Shown here: positions 8,989-17,168 of the stretch, one piece after another
Layout: each line of letters opens with the position of its first letter
How positions within the stretch are numbered: position 1 is the stretch's first letter
Assembly (NCBI GenBank): GCA_036278935.1
Contig: DASUKA010000044.1
Location: 1 to 64,000 of the forward strand
Direction of reading: 5' to 3'
DNA from: DASSNR01 sp036278935
GTDB taxonomy: Bacteria > Gemmatimonadota > Gemmatimonadetes > Gemmatimonadales > Gemmatimonadaceae
Length of the DNA: 64,000 bases
The notes under the pieces: generated by a model
Told to the model about the DNA's origin: nothing
Database searches by the model: none
The model's input: only the letters and a program-made list of their open reading frames with translations
Position numbers and translations under genes: made by a program

Positions 8989-9148
8989 TGGCCGCGCTCG
9001 GAGAAAGGTGGGTCTGGCGCTCGGAGTATAGGGGGTATGGCGTGCGCATTGCAGGCCCGGGTATGCCACGAAGCGATGGCCGAGTGCCGCGCCCCATGCG
9101 ACCACGGCATGCGGAACGCGCTCATCACCTGCACCACGAGGCTGGACA

Positions 9149-9364
9149 ATGGCGAATCCCAACTATCCCGAGAGCGACCCCCGTCATCACACGTCGAATA
9201 TTCGACAGATGCTGGACGACACCGCGCGGCACGTGCGCGAGGACGTCGCGAAGGTGAGCGACCCCAGGGCCCAGGCCCTGTTCGAGACAACCGCCGAGGT
9301 GCTGGGCGGGCTGAGCAAAGCGTACCAGGACTTCGAGCGCAAGAACGAGCCCGCGTGGCGATAG
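9149..9364 (+). CDS. small conserved-type hypothetical protein
   Basis: 71-residue hydrophilic protein without membrane segments or cysteines. The composition is helical and charged (residues about 15-60), with motifs HTSNIRQMLDDTARHVREDV and LFETTAEVLGGLSKAYQDFE, which suggest a small amphipathic helical bundle. A good SD (gagg) lies 8 nt before the ATG. It sits 49 bp upstream of acetate kinase on the same strand and could be co-transcribed with it. No family recognised. Confidence 0.65.
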   Translation: MANPNYPESDPRHHTSNIRQMLDDTARHVREDVAKVSDPRAQALFETTAEVLGGLSKAYQDFERKNEPAWR

Positions 9365-9413
9365 ACGTATCTTGTGCGCCACGACGAGCGCTGGGCCAGA
9401 TGCCGCCTCCCGC

Positions 9414-10607
9414 ATGCATATTCTCACACTGAACACCGGCTCGTCGAGCCTCAAGTTCGCGGTCTACGACATGAGCTGCACCGCGCCCGACGGTGGTGCG
9501 CTCCTCCGTTCCGGCGCCATCGAAGGGATCGGGAGCGCGCGGAGCCGAGCGCGCATCAGACAGTCTGACAGCGAGCAGACATTCGACGCGTCGATCCCCG
9601 ATCGGGCCGCCGCACTCTCATGGCTCACCCGGGATCTCGAGCGAGAGCGGTTGTGGGAGCAGCTCTCCGCGGTCGGGCATCGCATCGTCCATGGCGGGGC
9701 GGCGTACCGCGAGCCGGTCCGTATCACGGCGGACGTGCGGGCCGCGCTCCAGAGGCTCGTTCCGCTCGCGCCAGTGCACCTCCGCGACGAGCTGCACGCG
9801 GTGGACGTCCTGGCACAACTGGACCCCGACCTCGCGCAGGTCGCGTGCTTCGACACGGCGTTTCATGGGGGGCTGCCGCTCGAGGCGCGATGGTACGGTC
9901 TTCCACGCGCGCTCGTCGAGGAGGGAGTCATGCGGTACGGCTTCCATGGCCTCTCGTACGAGTACATCGTGCGCGAGCTGCGCAGCCGTGACGCGCTGGG
10001 AATGCGTACCATCGTCGCGCACCTGGGCAGCGGAGCGAGTATGGCCGCGCTGCGCGAGGGTCGCAGCATCGACACGAGCATGGGACTCACGCCGCTCGGA
10101 GGCTTCATGATGAGCACGCGCTCCGGCGATCTCGACCCGGGCATCCTGCTCTACCTCATGCGCGAGCGAGGGCGCTCACTCGATGATGTGAGCGCCATGG
10201 TCACGACGGCCGGCGGGCTGCTCGGGCTCTCGGGGACCAGTGCGGACATGCGTGACCTGCTGGCGCGCTGTAGTGCCGACACCCGCGCTGCAGAAGCCGT
10301 GTCCATCTTCTGTTACCAGGCGCGCCGGTTCCTTGGTGCATACGTGGCCGTGCTCGGCGGACTGGACACGCTCGTGTTCACCGGCGGCATCGGCGAGCAC
10401 GCGCCAATCATTCGCGAATGCATCTGCCGCGACCTCGACTGCGTCGGCATCCGAATCGACCCGGCCCGCAACGATGCAGATGCGGCCATCATCTCCGAGC
10501 GCGATGCGCGGGTGACCGTCCACGTCATCCAGACGAATGAGGAGTTCATGATCGCCCACCATACGGCGCGCGTGCTGCGCGCGAACAGCGAGAAGGACCA
10601 TGACTGA
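9414..10607 (+). CDS. ackA: acetate kinase
   Basis: Catalyses acetyl phosphate + ADP = acetate + ATP in the cytosol. All acetokinase signatures are present in its 397 residues: LNTGSSSLKF at the N-terminus, GHRIVHGG, CFDTAFH, YGFHGLSYEYI, IVAHLGSGAS, STRSGDLDPG and FTGGIGEHAP near the C-terminus. Length is normal. The ATG at 9414 is preferred over an upstream TTG because homology begins immediately after it. Its end overlaps the phosphoketolase start by 8 bp, so the acetyl phosphate made by phosphoketolase is consumed by the enzyme encoded in the same transcript. Confidence 0.96.
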   Translation: MHILTLNTGSSSLKFAVYDMSCTAPDGGALLRSGAIEGIGSARSRARIRQSDSEQTFDASIPDRAAALSWLTRDLERERLWEQLSAVGHRIVHGGAAYREPVRITADVRAALQRLVPLAPVHLRDELHAVDVLAQLDPDLAQVACFDTAFHGGLPLEARWYGLPRALVEEGVMRYGFHGLSYEYIVRELRSRDALGMRTIVAHLGSGASMAALREGRSIDTSMGLTPLGGFMMSTRSGDLDPGILLYLMRERGRSLDDVSAMVTTAGGLLGLSGTSADMRDLLARCSADTRAAEAVSIFCYQARRFLGAYVAVLGGLDTLVFTGGIGEHAPIIRECICRDLDCVGIRIDPARNDADAAIISERDARVTVHVIQTNEEFMIAHHTARVLRANSEKDHD

Positions 10608-12981
10608 ACGCTCAGCCCGAATGCACGAGCTGCACGCCAACTTTCAGGCGGCCAATTATCTGAGCCTGGCGCAGCTCTACCTGCGCGAGAATCCGTTGCT
10701 GCGCGAGCCCCTGCGCCCAGAGCAGATCAAACCGCGGCTGCTCGGCCACTGGGGAACCGTGCCGGGTATCAACCTGGTCTACGGACATCTGAGCCGCCTC
10801 ATCCAGGATACGGCAGCCAGCATTCTCTTGGTCGTTGGCACTGGACACGGCGCGCCCGGTGTGCTGGCGGAGCTGTACCTGGAGGGCACGCTTGGCGCGT
10901 ACTATCCGGACTATTCTCTCGGGCTCGCTGGCCTCACGCGCCTGGTACGCGAGTTCTCCTGGCCGGGCGGGTGGCCCAGCCATCTGACGGCCCTCACCCC
11001 CGGGGCGCTGCACGAAGGGGGCGAGCTGGGCTACTCGCTGGCGCACGCCTTCGGCGCGGCGTTCGACAATCCGCAGCTCGTCGTCGCCTGCCTGGTGGGC
11101 GATGGCGAGGCCGAGACCGGGCCGTTGGCCGCGTCGTGGCAGTCGACCAATATGCTCAATCCGGCCACGGACGGCGCGGTGCTGCCCATTCTGCACCTCA
11201 ATGGCTACAAGCTCTCGGGCCCGAGCATCTTCGCGCGGCTTTCGCCGCGTGAGTTGCACGACTACTTCGCCGGAATGGGATACGTCGTGCGCGAGGTGGC
11301 GGGCGACCAGCCCGAGGCCGTGCATGAGGAGATGTGGACTGCTCTGGACTGGGCGTACGGTGCGATTCGCGAGGAGCAGGTGAATGCGCGCTCCGGGCAT
11401 GCCCCGGCCCGACCGCGCTGGCCGCTCATCGTACTGCGCACGCCCAAGGGGTGGACGGCGCCCGCGACACTCGACGGCAGGCCGCTCGAGGGAACCTTCC
11501 ACGCGCACCAGGTGCCCATTGAAGACCCGGCCGCCAATCCGCGACATCTCGCCGTGCTCGACGAGTGGCTTCGGAGCTATCACCCCGACGTGCTGTTCGA
11601 CGAGGAGGGCCGCCCGAGCGCCGCCGTCACCGCCATCTATCCCGGCGATGGACTGCGACTCGGTGAGAATCCGCAGGCGAACGGGGGCACGCTGCTCACC
11701 CCCCTCGCGCTGCCCGATTCCGCGCGCTATGCAGTCGAGGTGCCGGCGCCCGGCGCCGTGCGCACCGAGGGGACGAAAGTGCTGGGCGGCTATCTGCGCG
11801 ACGTCTTCGTCAACGATCGCGACGCGCACAGCTTTCGCCTCTTCTGCCCCGACGAGACCTCGTCCAATCGCCTGCAGGCCGTGTTCGAGGCGACGGCACG
11901 CGCGTGGATGCTCCCCATCATCCCGAGCGATGAGTTTCTCTCCCGCGACGGGCGCGTGATGGAGATCCTGAGCGAGCACTGCTGCGAAGGTTGGCTCGAG
12001 GGCTATCTGCTCTCGGGACGTCACGGAGTGTTCGCGTGCTACGAGGCGTTCCTGACGATCATCGACTCCATGATGCAGCAGTACGCGAAGTGGCTGAAGA
12101 TGGCCGCCGAGACCAGCTGGCGACAGCCGGTCGCCTCGCTCAACTATCTGGTCACGAGCCACGTGTGGGAACAGGATCACAACGGGTACAGCCACCAGGG
12201 GCCGAGCTTCATCAACATGCTGCTCACCAAGAAAGCCGCCATCACGAGGGTGTACCTTCCCCCCGATGCGAACTGTCTGCTCTCGATGGCGGACCATTGC
12301 CTCAAGAGTCGCGGCTACATCAACCTCATCGTCGCCTCCAAGAAGCCCATGCCGCAGTGGCTGTCCATGGACGACGCCCTGCGCCACTGCGCCGCCGGCG
12401 CCTCGGCATGGAACTGGGCCGGCACCGGTGACGGGCCTGCCGATGTGATTCTTGCTGCCGCGGGCGATGTGCCCACACGCGAGACGGTCGCTGCCGCGTG
12501 GTGGCTGCGCCGCGAGGTACCCGATCTGCGCGTGCGCGTGGTGAACGTTGTCGATCTCTACGCGCTGCAGTCGCCACGCGATCACCCGCATGGGCTGTCC
12601 GACGAGCGGTTCGTGGGGCTGTTCGGAAGCGCCACCGACGTCGTATTTGCGTTCCACGGCTACCCGAACGTCGTGCACGAGCTGATCCACCACCGTCCGA
12701 ATCCGCAGCGGTTCCACGTGCGTGGGTACGTCGAGGAGGGGACGACCACCACGCCCTTTGACATGACGGTACTCAACCGGATGAGCCGATACGACCTGGC
12801 CATCGAGGCGCTCCACCGCACGGGTCGCGCAAACCGCACGGGAGTGTTCGAGCGCAAGCTGGAGGAGCACCGGCTCTACATCCGCGAGCACGACGAGGAC
12901 ATGCCGGAAGTGCAGGAGTGGCGATGGGCTGAGGGCGAGCCGGCGGCGGGGCTGACCCGCCAGCACGCGGAGGCGAGCTGA
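10600..12981 (+). CDS. xfp: xylulose-5-phosphate/fructose-6-phosphate phosphoketolase
   Basis: Thiamine-diphosphate enzyme splitting xylulose-5-P (and often fructose-6-P) with phosphate into acetyl phosphate plus glyceraldehyde-3-P or erythrose-4-P. The 793-residue length fits the family. Signatures include GHWGTVPGINLVYGHL near residue 50, the catalytic-His region TGHGAPG, SHLTALTPGALHEGGELGYSL, the ThDP/Mg motif VGDGEAETGPLAASW, HLNGYKLSGPSIF and the C-terminal region EQDHNGYSHQGPSF. Paired with acetate kinase through an 8-bp overlap, it forms a bifid-shunt-like route from pentose or hexose phosphate to acetate + ATP without phosphotransacetylase. Confidence 0.96.
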   Translation: MTERSARMHELHANFQAANYLSLAQLYLRENPLLREPLRPEQIKPRLLGHWGTVPGINLVYGHLSRLIQDTAASILLVVGTGHGAPGVLAELYLEGTLGAYYPDYSLGLAGLTRLVREFSWPGGWPSHLTALTPGALHEGGELGYSLAHAFGAAFDNPQLVVACLVGDGEAETGPLAASWQSTNMLNPATDGAVLPILHLNGYKLSGPSIFARLSPRELHDYFAGMGYVVREVAGDQPEAVHEEMWTALDWAYGAIREEQVNARSGHAPARPRWPLIVLRTPKGWTAPATLDGRPLEGTFHAHQVPIEDPAANPRHLAVLDEWLRSYHPDVLFDEEGRPSAAVTAIYPGDGLRLGENPQANGGTLLTPLALPDSARYAVEVPAPGAVRTEGTKVLGGYLRDVFVNDRDAHSFRLFCPDETSSNRLQAVFEATARAWMLPIIPSDEFLSRDGRVMEILSEHCCEGWLEGYLLSGRHGVFACYEAFLTIIDSMMQQYAKWLKMAAETSWRQPVASLNYLVTSHVWEQDHNGYSHQGPSFINMLLTKKAAITRVYLPPDANCLLSMADHCLKSRGYINLIVASKKPMPQWLSMDDALRHCAAGASAWNWAGTGDGPADVILAAAGDVPTRETVAAAWWLRREVPDLRVRVVNVVDLYALQSPRDHPHGLSDERFVGLFGSATDVVFAFHGYPNVVHELIHHRPNPQRFHVRGYVEEGTTTTPFDMTVLNRMSRYDLAIEALHRTGRANRTGVFERKLEEHRLYIREHDEDMPEVQEWRWAEGEPAAGLTRQHAEAS

Positions 12982-13014
12982 GCGCGTCCGAGCACGCGGT
13001 CCCGGTCACCGCCC

Positions 13015-13043
13015 AGGCGCCGCCGAAGGCTCCGGCGGCGCCT
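13015..13043. terminator. bidirectional hairpin between convergent genes
   Basis: An 11-bp perfect GC stem (13015-13025 with 13033-13043) encloses a 7-nt loop. It lies just after the phosphoketolase stop and touches the stop codon of the minus-strand cytochrome-like gene. No T-tract follows on either side, so it may act as an mRNA 3'-end stabiliser or a factor-assisted terminator. Confidence 0.5.
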
Positions 13044-13498
13044 CAGAATCGCTCGCCCTTCGCTTCACGCACCTTGCTGCCCACGGGGCGGATGCGCGAC
13101 CACGTGGTGTAGAAGAAGAGCAGAATCCCCGCGATCTGTGCGAATCCCGCAAGCACTACGAGCACGCGCAGCCATACCGCGCCCACGCTCGCGCGAAGCA
13201 GCTCGCCGACCACGCGCACGCCGGTGCCGCCTGCGAGCATCCAGTAGGCAGCTCCGGCCAGCCGCGGGCTGTAGCGCACATCCCCCTTCTCCGGACGCGG
13301 GAAGAGCCAGAGCGCCACGCCGAGGATCATCATCATGATGAAGCCAACGAACAGGGCATGGGTGTGCGCGCTCACGACGTATGGCGACGGATAGCGCCCG
13401 AAGAGCTCGCGGCGGACGATCATCCATCCACCAATACCGAGCCCGACGGCCAGGTAGATGATGGCGGTCTTGATGTAGCGGCGAACGAGGGTGTGCAT
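13043..13498 (-). CDS. short heme-copper-oxidase subunit I-like membrane protein
   Basis: 151 residues with four predicted helices (around 8-28, 42-66, 80-98 and 108-130). Helix 2 contains SAHTHALFVGFIMMMILG and ends ALWLFPR, closely resembling the heme-ligand helix region of cbb3/NorB catalytic subunits (HTH...GFxxMxIFGVAxWxFPR). It is far too short to be a complete catalytic subunit (about 450 residues), so it is probably a small heme- or copper-associated relative. Genes upstream on the same strand encode a CopD-like protein and a DUF59 protein, and a NirK-like protein is nearby, which points to respiratory copper/nitrogen-oxide metabolism. Precise role unknown. Confidence 0.78.
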   Translation of the reverse strand: MHTLVRRYIKTAIIYLAVGLGIGGWMIVRRELFGRYPSPYVVSAHTHALFVGFIMMMILGVALWLFPRPEKGDVRYSPRLAGAAYWMLAGGTGVRVVGELLRASVGAVWLRVLVVLAGFAQIAGILLFFYTTWSRIRPVGSKVREAKGERF

Positions 13499-13507
13499 GC
13501 GACCGTA

Positions 13508-14050
13508 TCAGCCGCCGCGCGCCAGCCGCACGGCGGCGATGACGACGATCACGCCGACGAACGCATTCACGCGCGCGAGGAGCGCGGCTCGGCGGCGAAG
13601 CGTGACAGCGTGATGGGAACCCGGGGCGGCGCGCCCCGCCGCGGGTCCGAGGACGAAGTCGTGCGTGGCACTCACCGCGACCATCGTCAACACCGCCACC
13701 AGCTTCGCCGCAAGCGCGCGACCGAGCGCCGTGCTCCAGAAGACCGCGGATCCGAGCATGCCCGACCAGTGCAGCCACCCACGGAAGTACAGATTGAGCA
13801 CCCCTGTGACAATAAGGATGCTTATCGCCACCCATCCGACACTGCGGAAGCGACGCCCCAACTCCTGGAAGAGGCGTTGCCGCACGGCGGGTGGCTCGAT
13901 GCGCCGGAGCGCGGGCGCGCCCACCACTCCGAGGAAGAACATTCCGCCCAGCCAGAGCAGTGCCGCGAGCACGTGGACGGTGACGTTGGCAAGATAGAGC
14001 GTCTGCACCACGCTCAGCGCTCGGCGCGCACCGTGAAGGCCCGCGCGCAT
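13508..14050 (-). CDS. CopD-like integral membrane protein
   Basis: 180-residue protein with four helices and the CopD-domain pattern: VHVLAALLWLGGMFFLGVV in helix 1, LGRRFRSVGWVAISILIVTGVLN across helix 2, LAAKLVAVLTMVAVSATHDFVLGP in helix 3, and a final hydrophobic helix. CopD proteins are linked to copper import or handling in the inner membrane. The ATG at 14050 is uncertain because it has no SD; a GTG about 36 nt downstream would remove the Arg-rich lead. It sits 9 bp before the cytochrome-like gene and 25 bp after the DUF59 gene on the same strand. Confidence 0.78.
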   Translation of the reverse strand: MRAGLHGARRALSVVQTLYLANVTVHVLAALLWLGGMFFLGVVGAPALRRIEPPAVRQRLFQELGRRFRSVGWVAISILIVTGVLNLYFRGWLHWSGMLGSAVFWSTALGRALAAKLVAVLTMVAVSATHDFVLGPAAGRAAPGSHHAVTLRRRAALLARVNAFVGVIVVIAAVRLARGG

Positions 14051-14075
14051 GCTGGTCGCATCCGGCGGCCACGCA

Positions 14076-14384
14076 CTACCATGCGCCCGGCTGAATCATC
14101 CCCGCGTGCCACGCGGGATCCCATACCAGCTTCGTGCGCACCTCGGTGATTCCCGGCACGGTGGAGACAGAACGGAGGATGCCATCGGTGATCACACGCT
14201 CCATCGGGCAACCCGGCGTCGTGAGGGTGTGCGTGATGGTGACTCCCCCCGCATCGTCTACCCCCACATCGTACACGAGCCCGAGCGTTACAATGTCGAG
14301 CCCGATCTCCGGATCGATGACGGAGCGCAGGGCGTCCCAGGTGCGCGAGAGCGGCGTGTCAGTTGTAGCACTGTCGGTCGACAT
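14076..14384 (-). CDS. MIP18/DUF59-family iron-sulfur assembly factor
   Basis: 102-residue protein of the DUF59 (SufT/PaaD/MIP18) family, which assists Fe-S cluster maturation. The core is DPEIGLDIVTLGLVYDV, THTLTTPGCPM with the conserved Cys-Pro, and the C-terminal VRTKLVWDPAW. The first ATG in agreement with homology is at 14384 (MSTDSATT...). It is the first of three closely spaced minus-strand genes with CopD-like and oxidase-like products. The same domain is known to travel with respiratory and metal genes, which fits this neighbourhood. Confidence 0.88.
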   Translation of the reverse strand: MSTDSATTDTPLSRTWDALRSVIDPEIGLDIVTLGLVYDVGVDDAGGVTITHTLTTPGCPMERVITDGILRSVSTVPGITEVRTKLVWDPAWHAGMIQPGAW

Positions 14385-14560
14385 GATCGTGAATTCGCGT
14401 GAGTGACGCCGTGCCTGGCTGCAGCGCGCAGCGGCATCCTGTAGCATGAGCGCATGCGGCGTGCGTGGGCGTGACGGTTGTCACACGCGGCGGGTGACTC
14501 TGCGTCGCGAGTGGTGAAGGCGCCGCCTCGCGGTGATTGCCGCGCCTGGACGTTCGGCGC

Positions 14561-14779
14561 CTACGTACGGAGCTTGGTGAGCGCCGAGCCCTTGTGCATG
14601 GCGAGGTGATCCGTCTTGTCGCTCTTGATTTCGTATTGGGGATCCTCGGGGCTCGCGTGCACCGTGTAGCCCTTGAATTGGATGTGCGATGTCACCACTC
14701 TCATGATGTGGCCGGAGACGCGTCCAGCCTCCGAATTCCAGCTGACGTGGTCACCGATTTTGAAGTGCGTACTCGCCAT
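14561..14779 (-). CDS. DUF2945 (HVA1-type) small protein
   Basis: 72-residue protein with the pattern IGDHVSWNSEAGRVSGHIMRVV, then the fold VHASPEDPQYEIKSDKTDHLAMHKGSALTKL, characteristic of DUF2945, a small SH3/Tudor-like beta barrel found widely in bacteria and fungi. Cytosolic; biochemical role unknown. A strong SD (ggggag) precedes the ATG by 8 nt. It is divergent from the DNA glycosylase gene, with 32 bp between the starts. Confidence 0.9.
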   Translation of the reverse strand: MASTHFKIGDHVSWNSEAGRVSGHIMRVVTSHIQFKGYTVHASPEDPQYEIKSDKTDHLAMHKGSALTKLRT

Positions 14780-14811
14780 GGTGTCGTTCTCCCCTCTTCA
14801 CAGATGATCGC

Positions 14812-15819
14812 ATGTCGAAGTCACCGGGCGCCGCTCGGTCGGCCCGTGGTGCCGGCTCGACGCTGGCCCGATCGCAACACGAGCTACCCGTCGTCCCGCC
14901 GTTCCGCCTCGATCTCACCGCGACCGCGCTGCGGCGCGTGCCGACGAACGTCGTGGACGTGCTGACTCCTGATGGAGAATATCTCCACGCGTTCGCCGCC
15001 GCACACGGTCCGCTCATCGCGCGCGTGGCGCAACGGCGCCCCGACGTGCTCGACGTGATCCTCGAAGGGGATGCCCGAGACGCCGACGCACGGCAGCGCG
15101 CGCTCGCACTCGTGGTCCGGACGCTCGGCCTCGATCGCGACCTGACGCCCTTCGATCGCGCCGCGGCCCGATTGCCGTGGCTCCGCTCCCTCGCGCGCCG
15201 GATGCGCGGCATCAAGCCGCCGCGCTACCGCTCACTGTGGGAAGCGCTCGTCAACGCCGTGGTCTTCCAGCAGGTGAGCCTGCACGCGGCGACCGCGATC
15301 GTGAAGCGGTTGATCATGGCCTTCGGGATGCCGCTCGAGAGCGGAGGGACACCGCTGTACCTCTTCCCGGGCGCGGAGCGTGTGATGAGCGCGACGGACG
15401 ACGCGCTGCGCGGGCTGGGACTCAGCACCGGGAAAATCGCCACGCTCCGGCGCGCGAGCGACGCCATGCGCTCCGGCACCCTCACCGAGGACATCATCGA
15501 AGCCCTCCCGAGCGCGGATGCCACCGCGCTCCTCACTGGCATCAAAGGGATCGGACCGTGGACGGCCACGGTCATGCTGCTGCGTGGCTTCGGACGGCTG
15601 GACGTCTTCCCGATGAACGACTCGGGCGTCGCGCGCAGCCTTACGCTCGTAACGGGCGATACATCGCTCGATGTGGACCCGGTGCTCACCGCGCTCGGCC
15701 CACAGCGCGGGATGCTCTATTTCCACCTGCTCCTCGCGCGGCTGGACACGCGGGGCGAGATCGGGCAGCCGTCAGTGTTGCCAGATGGCGAGCGCGGTGA
15801 GGCGGGCCGTGCGCGCTGA
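14812..15819 (+). CDS. AlkA-type DNA-3-methyladenine glycosylase (HhH-GPD)
   Basis: Base-excision repair glycosylase for alkylated purines. The HhH-GPD core occupies roughly residues 140-310: the helix EALVNAVVFQQVSLHAAT, then the hairpin-helix-hairpin LLTGIKGIGPWTATVML, followed by the catalytic region DVFPMNDSGVARS with the invariant Asp. The 335-residue length includes an N-terminal beta domain of AlkA type (about 25-130). No Fe-S cysteine loop is present, distinguishing it from endonuclease III/MutY. No SD is obvious for the ATG at 14812, so a slightly later start cannot be excluded. Confidence 0.9.
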   Translation: MSKSPGAARSARGAGSTLARSQHELPVVPPFRLDLTATALRRVPTNVVDVLTPDGEYLHAFAAAHGPLIARVAQRRPDVLDVILEGDARDADARQRALALVVRTLGLDRDLTPFDRAAARLPWLRSLARRMRGIKPPRYRSLWEALVNAVVFQQVSLHAATAIVKRLIMAFGMPLESGGTPLYLFPGAERVMSATDDALRGLGLSTGKIATLRRASDAMRSGTLTEDIIEALPSADATALLTGIKGIGPWTATVMLLRGFGRLDVFPMNDSGVARSLTLVTGDTSLDVDPVLTALGPQRGMLYFHLLLARLDTRGEIGQPSVLPDGERGEAGRAR

Positions 15820-15932
15820 TCGCGCTCGTCACGCCGGGCTCAAGCTCTAGCAGGCCATGGCGGCACGTCGGTATGCATCCTGTCCCGCCCGCCACGTACA
15901 CGTTCACCACCCCGCACACGGAGAGCTATTGC

Positions 15933-17150
15933 ATGACGCATGGAATACCGCCGGAGAGCATCCAGGAACTCGAGGCCGACCTTCTGGCCCCCGACGATCC
16001 ACATGAGATGAATGCTTCGCCGCTCCTGACGTCGGGCACCCGCCGCGCCTTTCTGCGTCGGGCTTCGGCGCTCACCCTCGCGATTCCGGGACTCGGCGCC
16101 GCACTCACCTCATGCTCGTCGGAGGACGATGAGCGCCGCCTGGGCGCGTCCGCAGCCGCAGCAGCTCGCGATACCGCGAGCGACACGACGCAGGGCCAGC
16201 CGCATCATCGCCCGTTGCGCAATCCTGACAGCAAGCTGGACACGTCGCTCCAAAGGCCCATACCGAAGCCGCTCTCCGGGACCAAGCCCGAAGCGAACGC
16301 CCTGGCCACGCCGCTCGTGCGCTATGATCCGCGCCTGCCGCCGCTGCCCAAGACGCGTGTGCTCGACCTGCACTTTCACTCGCGCGAGGTGCCCGTGCGC
16401 ATCTCCCCGGATACCGTCGTGGCGGGCTGGACCTTCGAGGGGAACATCCCCGGACCGATCGTCCACTGCCGAGTCGGCGACACCATTCACTTCACGCTCA
16501 CGAACGAAGCGAACCTCCCCCACTCGATGGACTTCCATGCGGCGCAGATCGACCCCAAAACCGCGTTCCGCTCGGCCGTCAAGGGTCAACCGGTATCGTA
16601 CACATTCACGCCGCGCTATGCCGGCGCCTTCTGCTACCACTGCGGCACCGCACCCGTGCTCATGCATATTGGCTCGGGGATGTACGGTGCGATCATCGTC
16701 TCACCCCGCGCGCCGCTCCCGCCTGCCAAGGAGTTCGTACTCATCCAGAGCGAGTACTACCTGGGCGAGCCGGTCAATGGCGTGCGGCCATCCGATTACA
16801 GGAAGATGCTCGCCGGCGTCCCCGACGTCGTCGCGTTCAACGGGCGGCCGGACCAGTACAGTCGGGAGCCGATCCGCGTACGACGGGGGGACCGCGTGCG
16901 CTTCTGGGTGGTCAACCCCGGACCGACACTCGACTGCGCCTTCCACATGGTCGGCGAGCAATTCGATCGCGTGTATATCGGCGAACCGCCCGAGGAGCGC
17001 GTGCGTGGAGTGCAGACGTGGGCGGTGCCGCCGGGGGGCGGCATGGGGTTCGAGCTCACCTGCGATATCCCGGGCGAGTTCGTGTTCGTGAACCATGCGT
17101 TCGGGCACGGACAGAAGGGGGCGATCGGAAACCTGATCGTCGAGGCGTGA
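15933..17150 (+). CDS. nirK: NirK-like two-domain multicopper protein (probable nitrite reductase), Tat-exported
   Basis: 405-residue exported copper protein. A twin-arginine signal TRRAFLRRASALTLAIPG (about residues 30-50) ends in a possible lipobox LTSC. Two cupredoxin domains follow. Type-1 and type-2 copper ligands appear in order: HSMDFHAA (His and His), FCYHCGTAPVLMHIGSGM (His-Cys, then His and Met), and in the second domain FVNHAFGHGQKGA for the bridging His. This layout is that of copper nitrite reductases (NO2- to NO). The ATG at 15933 has the SD GGAG 9 nt upstream and is preferred to 15873. Other two-domain oxidases remain possible, but the ligand spacing favours NirK. Confidence 0.85.
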   Translation: MTHGIPPESIQELEADLLAPDDPHEMNASPLLTSGTRRAFLRRASALTLAIPGLGAALTSCSSEDDERRLGASAAAAARDTASDTTQGQPHHRPLRNPDSKLDTSLQRPIPKPLSGTKPEANALATPLVRYDPRLPPLPKTRVLDLHFHSREVPVRISPDTVVAGWTFEGNIPGPIVHCRVGDTIHFTLTNEANLPHSMDFHAAQIDPKTAFRSAVKGQPVSYTFTPRYAGAFCYHCGTAPVLMHIGSGMYGAIIVSPRAPLPPAKEFVLIQSEYYLGEPVNGVRPSDYRKMLAGVPDVVAFNGRPDQYSREPIRVRRGDRVRFWVVNPGPTLDCAFHMVGEQFDRVYIGEPPEERVRGVQTWAVPPGGGMGFELTCDIPGEFVFVNHAFGHGQKGAIGNLIVEA

Positions 17151-17168
17151 GGCGCACGGCGTAGCACC

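Noticed and set aside
8989..9162. N-terminal extension of the TSUP transporter
   Set aside because: Non-hydrophobic extension overlapping another gene; the family starts at the first helix after ATG 8988.
10612..12966. 784-residue open frame antisense to phosphoketolase
   Set aside because: GC-rich antisense shadow without domain character; the plus strand has the full ThDP enzyme.
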